64,000 nt of DNA. It comes from JAAXHF01 sp963665955 (GTDB taxonomy: Bacteria; Desulfobacterota; Binatia; Bin18). Position 1 is the stretch's first letter, and each line of letters opens with the position of its first letter. The DNA lies in assembly GCA_965231765.1 (NCBI GenBank), contig OZ246887.1:744001-808000 (forward strand). The letters are read 5' to 3'. The notes under the pieces are model-generated. The model was given only the letters and a program-made list of their open reading frames with translations. It made no database searches and was not told where the DNA came from. This document shows, piece after piece, positions 63,858-64,000 of the stretch. Position numbers and translations under genes: made by a program.

Positions 63858-64000
63858 ACCAGCCTCCTCTTTTTTCACGTTTTCCGTTCTACGCTTTCCC
63901 GTGCCAAAAACAAAGAACTCTGCACTTCGAACCTTGAGCTTTCAACTCTGAACCTTAAATCGCCTAGGGGTCTTTTGCTGCCAAAAACCTCGCTGCTACA
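63858..64000. other. Right-edge non-coding sequence
   Basis: No frame is supported in this last 143 bp; it contains short A/C-rich repeats like other intergenic spacers in the window. Confidence 0.4.

Overview
The window is a 64 kb stretch of a Gram-negative bacterial chromosome of moderate GC content (roughly 50-55% by eye). It carries Sec and Tat signal peptides, lipoproteins, outer-membrane barrels, SecDF-YajC, EF-P, and a large share of CoA-based catabolism (two family III CoA-transferases, a BKACE enzyme, an enoyl-CoA hydratase, a biotin-dependent acyl-CoA carboxylase, an EthD-type protein). This mix fits deltaproteobacterial-grade or related uncultured lineages (for example Tectomicrobia, Binatota or Desulfobacterota relatives). 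The exact lineage cannot be fixed from the sequence alone. No rRNA, tRNA, CRISPR array, transposase or phage gene was recognised.

Layout. 1-4.3 kb: smc and the start of ftsY (minus strand). 4.6-8.9 kb: exported M20 peptidase plus a TldD/TldE pair, the TldD with a twin-arginine-like leader. 9.2-13.4 kb: class III alcohol dehydrogenase with an altered structural-zinc lobe, then copper or metal genes (Tat-exported Csp-type copper storage protein, secreted methyltransferase, His-rich outer-membrane protein, His/Cys-rich small protein). 14.0-18.0 kb: an accessory two-gene unit, a double-HKD phospholipase-D-like protein and an unknown partner whose 5' end is split by a one-base frameshift. 18.3-19.6 kb: CusF-like lipoprotein and ribosomal proteins L28, L33 and an isolated L24. 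19.6-28.3 kb: a Fur/Zur-family regulator, an FMN-dependent alpha-hydroxyacid dehydrogenase, a SCO protein, and a zinc-uptake cluster (outer-membrane barrel, ZnuA, decayed MerC-like gene, ZnuC, ZnuB, decayed ZIP gene). 28.4-31.7 kb: a broken coiled-coil membrane gene with 33-bp repeats, a CoA-transferase, small proteins and EF-P. 31.7-43.8 kb: a long minus-strand housekeeping run (PmtA-like methyltransferase, recJ, secF, secD, yajC, tgt, queA, slipin, NfeD, type-4 uracil-DNA glycosylase, polyprenyl synthase). 44-54 kb: CDP-alcohol phosphatidyltransferase, coaBC, thioesterase, enoyl-CoA hydratase, two SDRs, an SDF-family symporter with a large periplasmic insertion, an alpha/beta hydrolase, BKACE and a TfoX-like protein. 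54-64 kb: DUF4124 protein, second CoA-transferase, small lipoproteins, the three-gene acyl-CoA carboxylase coupled to a degenerate double-ThyX-like protein, and a tandem-EthD protein.

Two themes stand out. First, metal handling: copper genes at 10-13, 18.3 and 21.9 kb flank a zinc-uptake locus with its likely regulator, while the ribosomal proteins and the alcohol dehydrogenase lack the cysteines that would bind zinc. Second, gene damage is concentrated between 17.9 and 28.8 kb: four reading frames carry single-base shifts, several at homopolymers, or in-frame stops. This is either real decay of accessory genes or uncorrected sequence error. The best candidate for an undescribed system is the phospholipase-D-like gene with its unknown partner at 14.0-18.0 kb.
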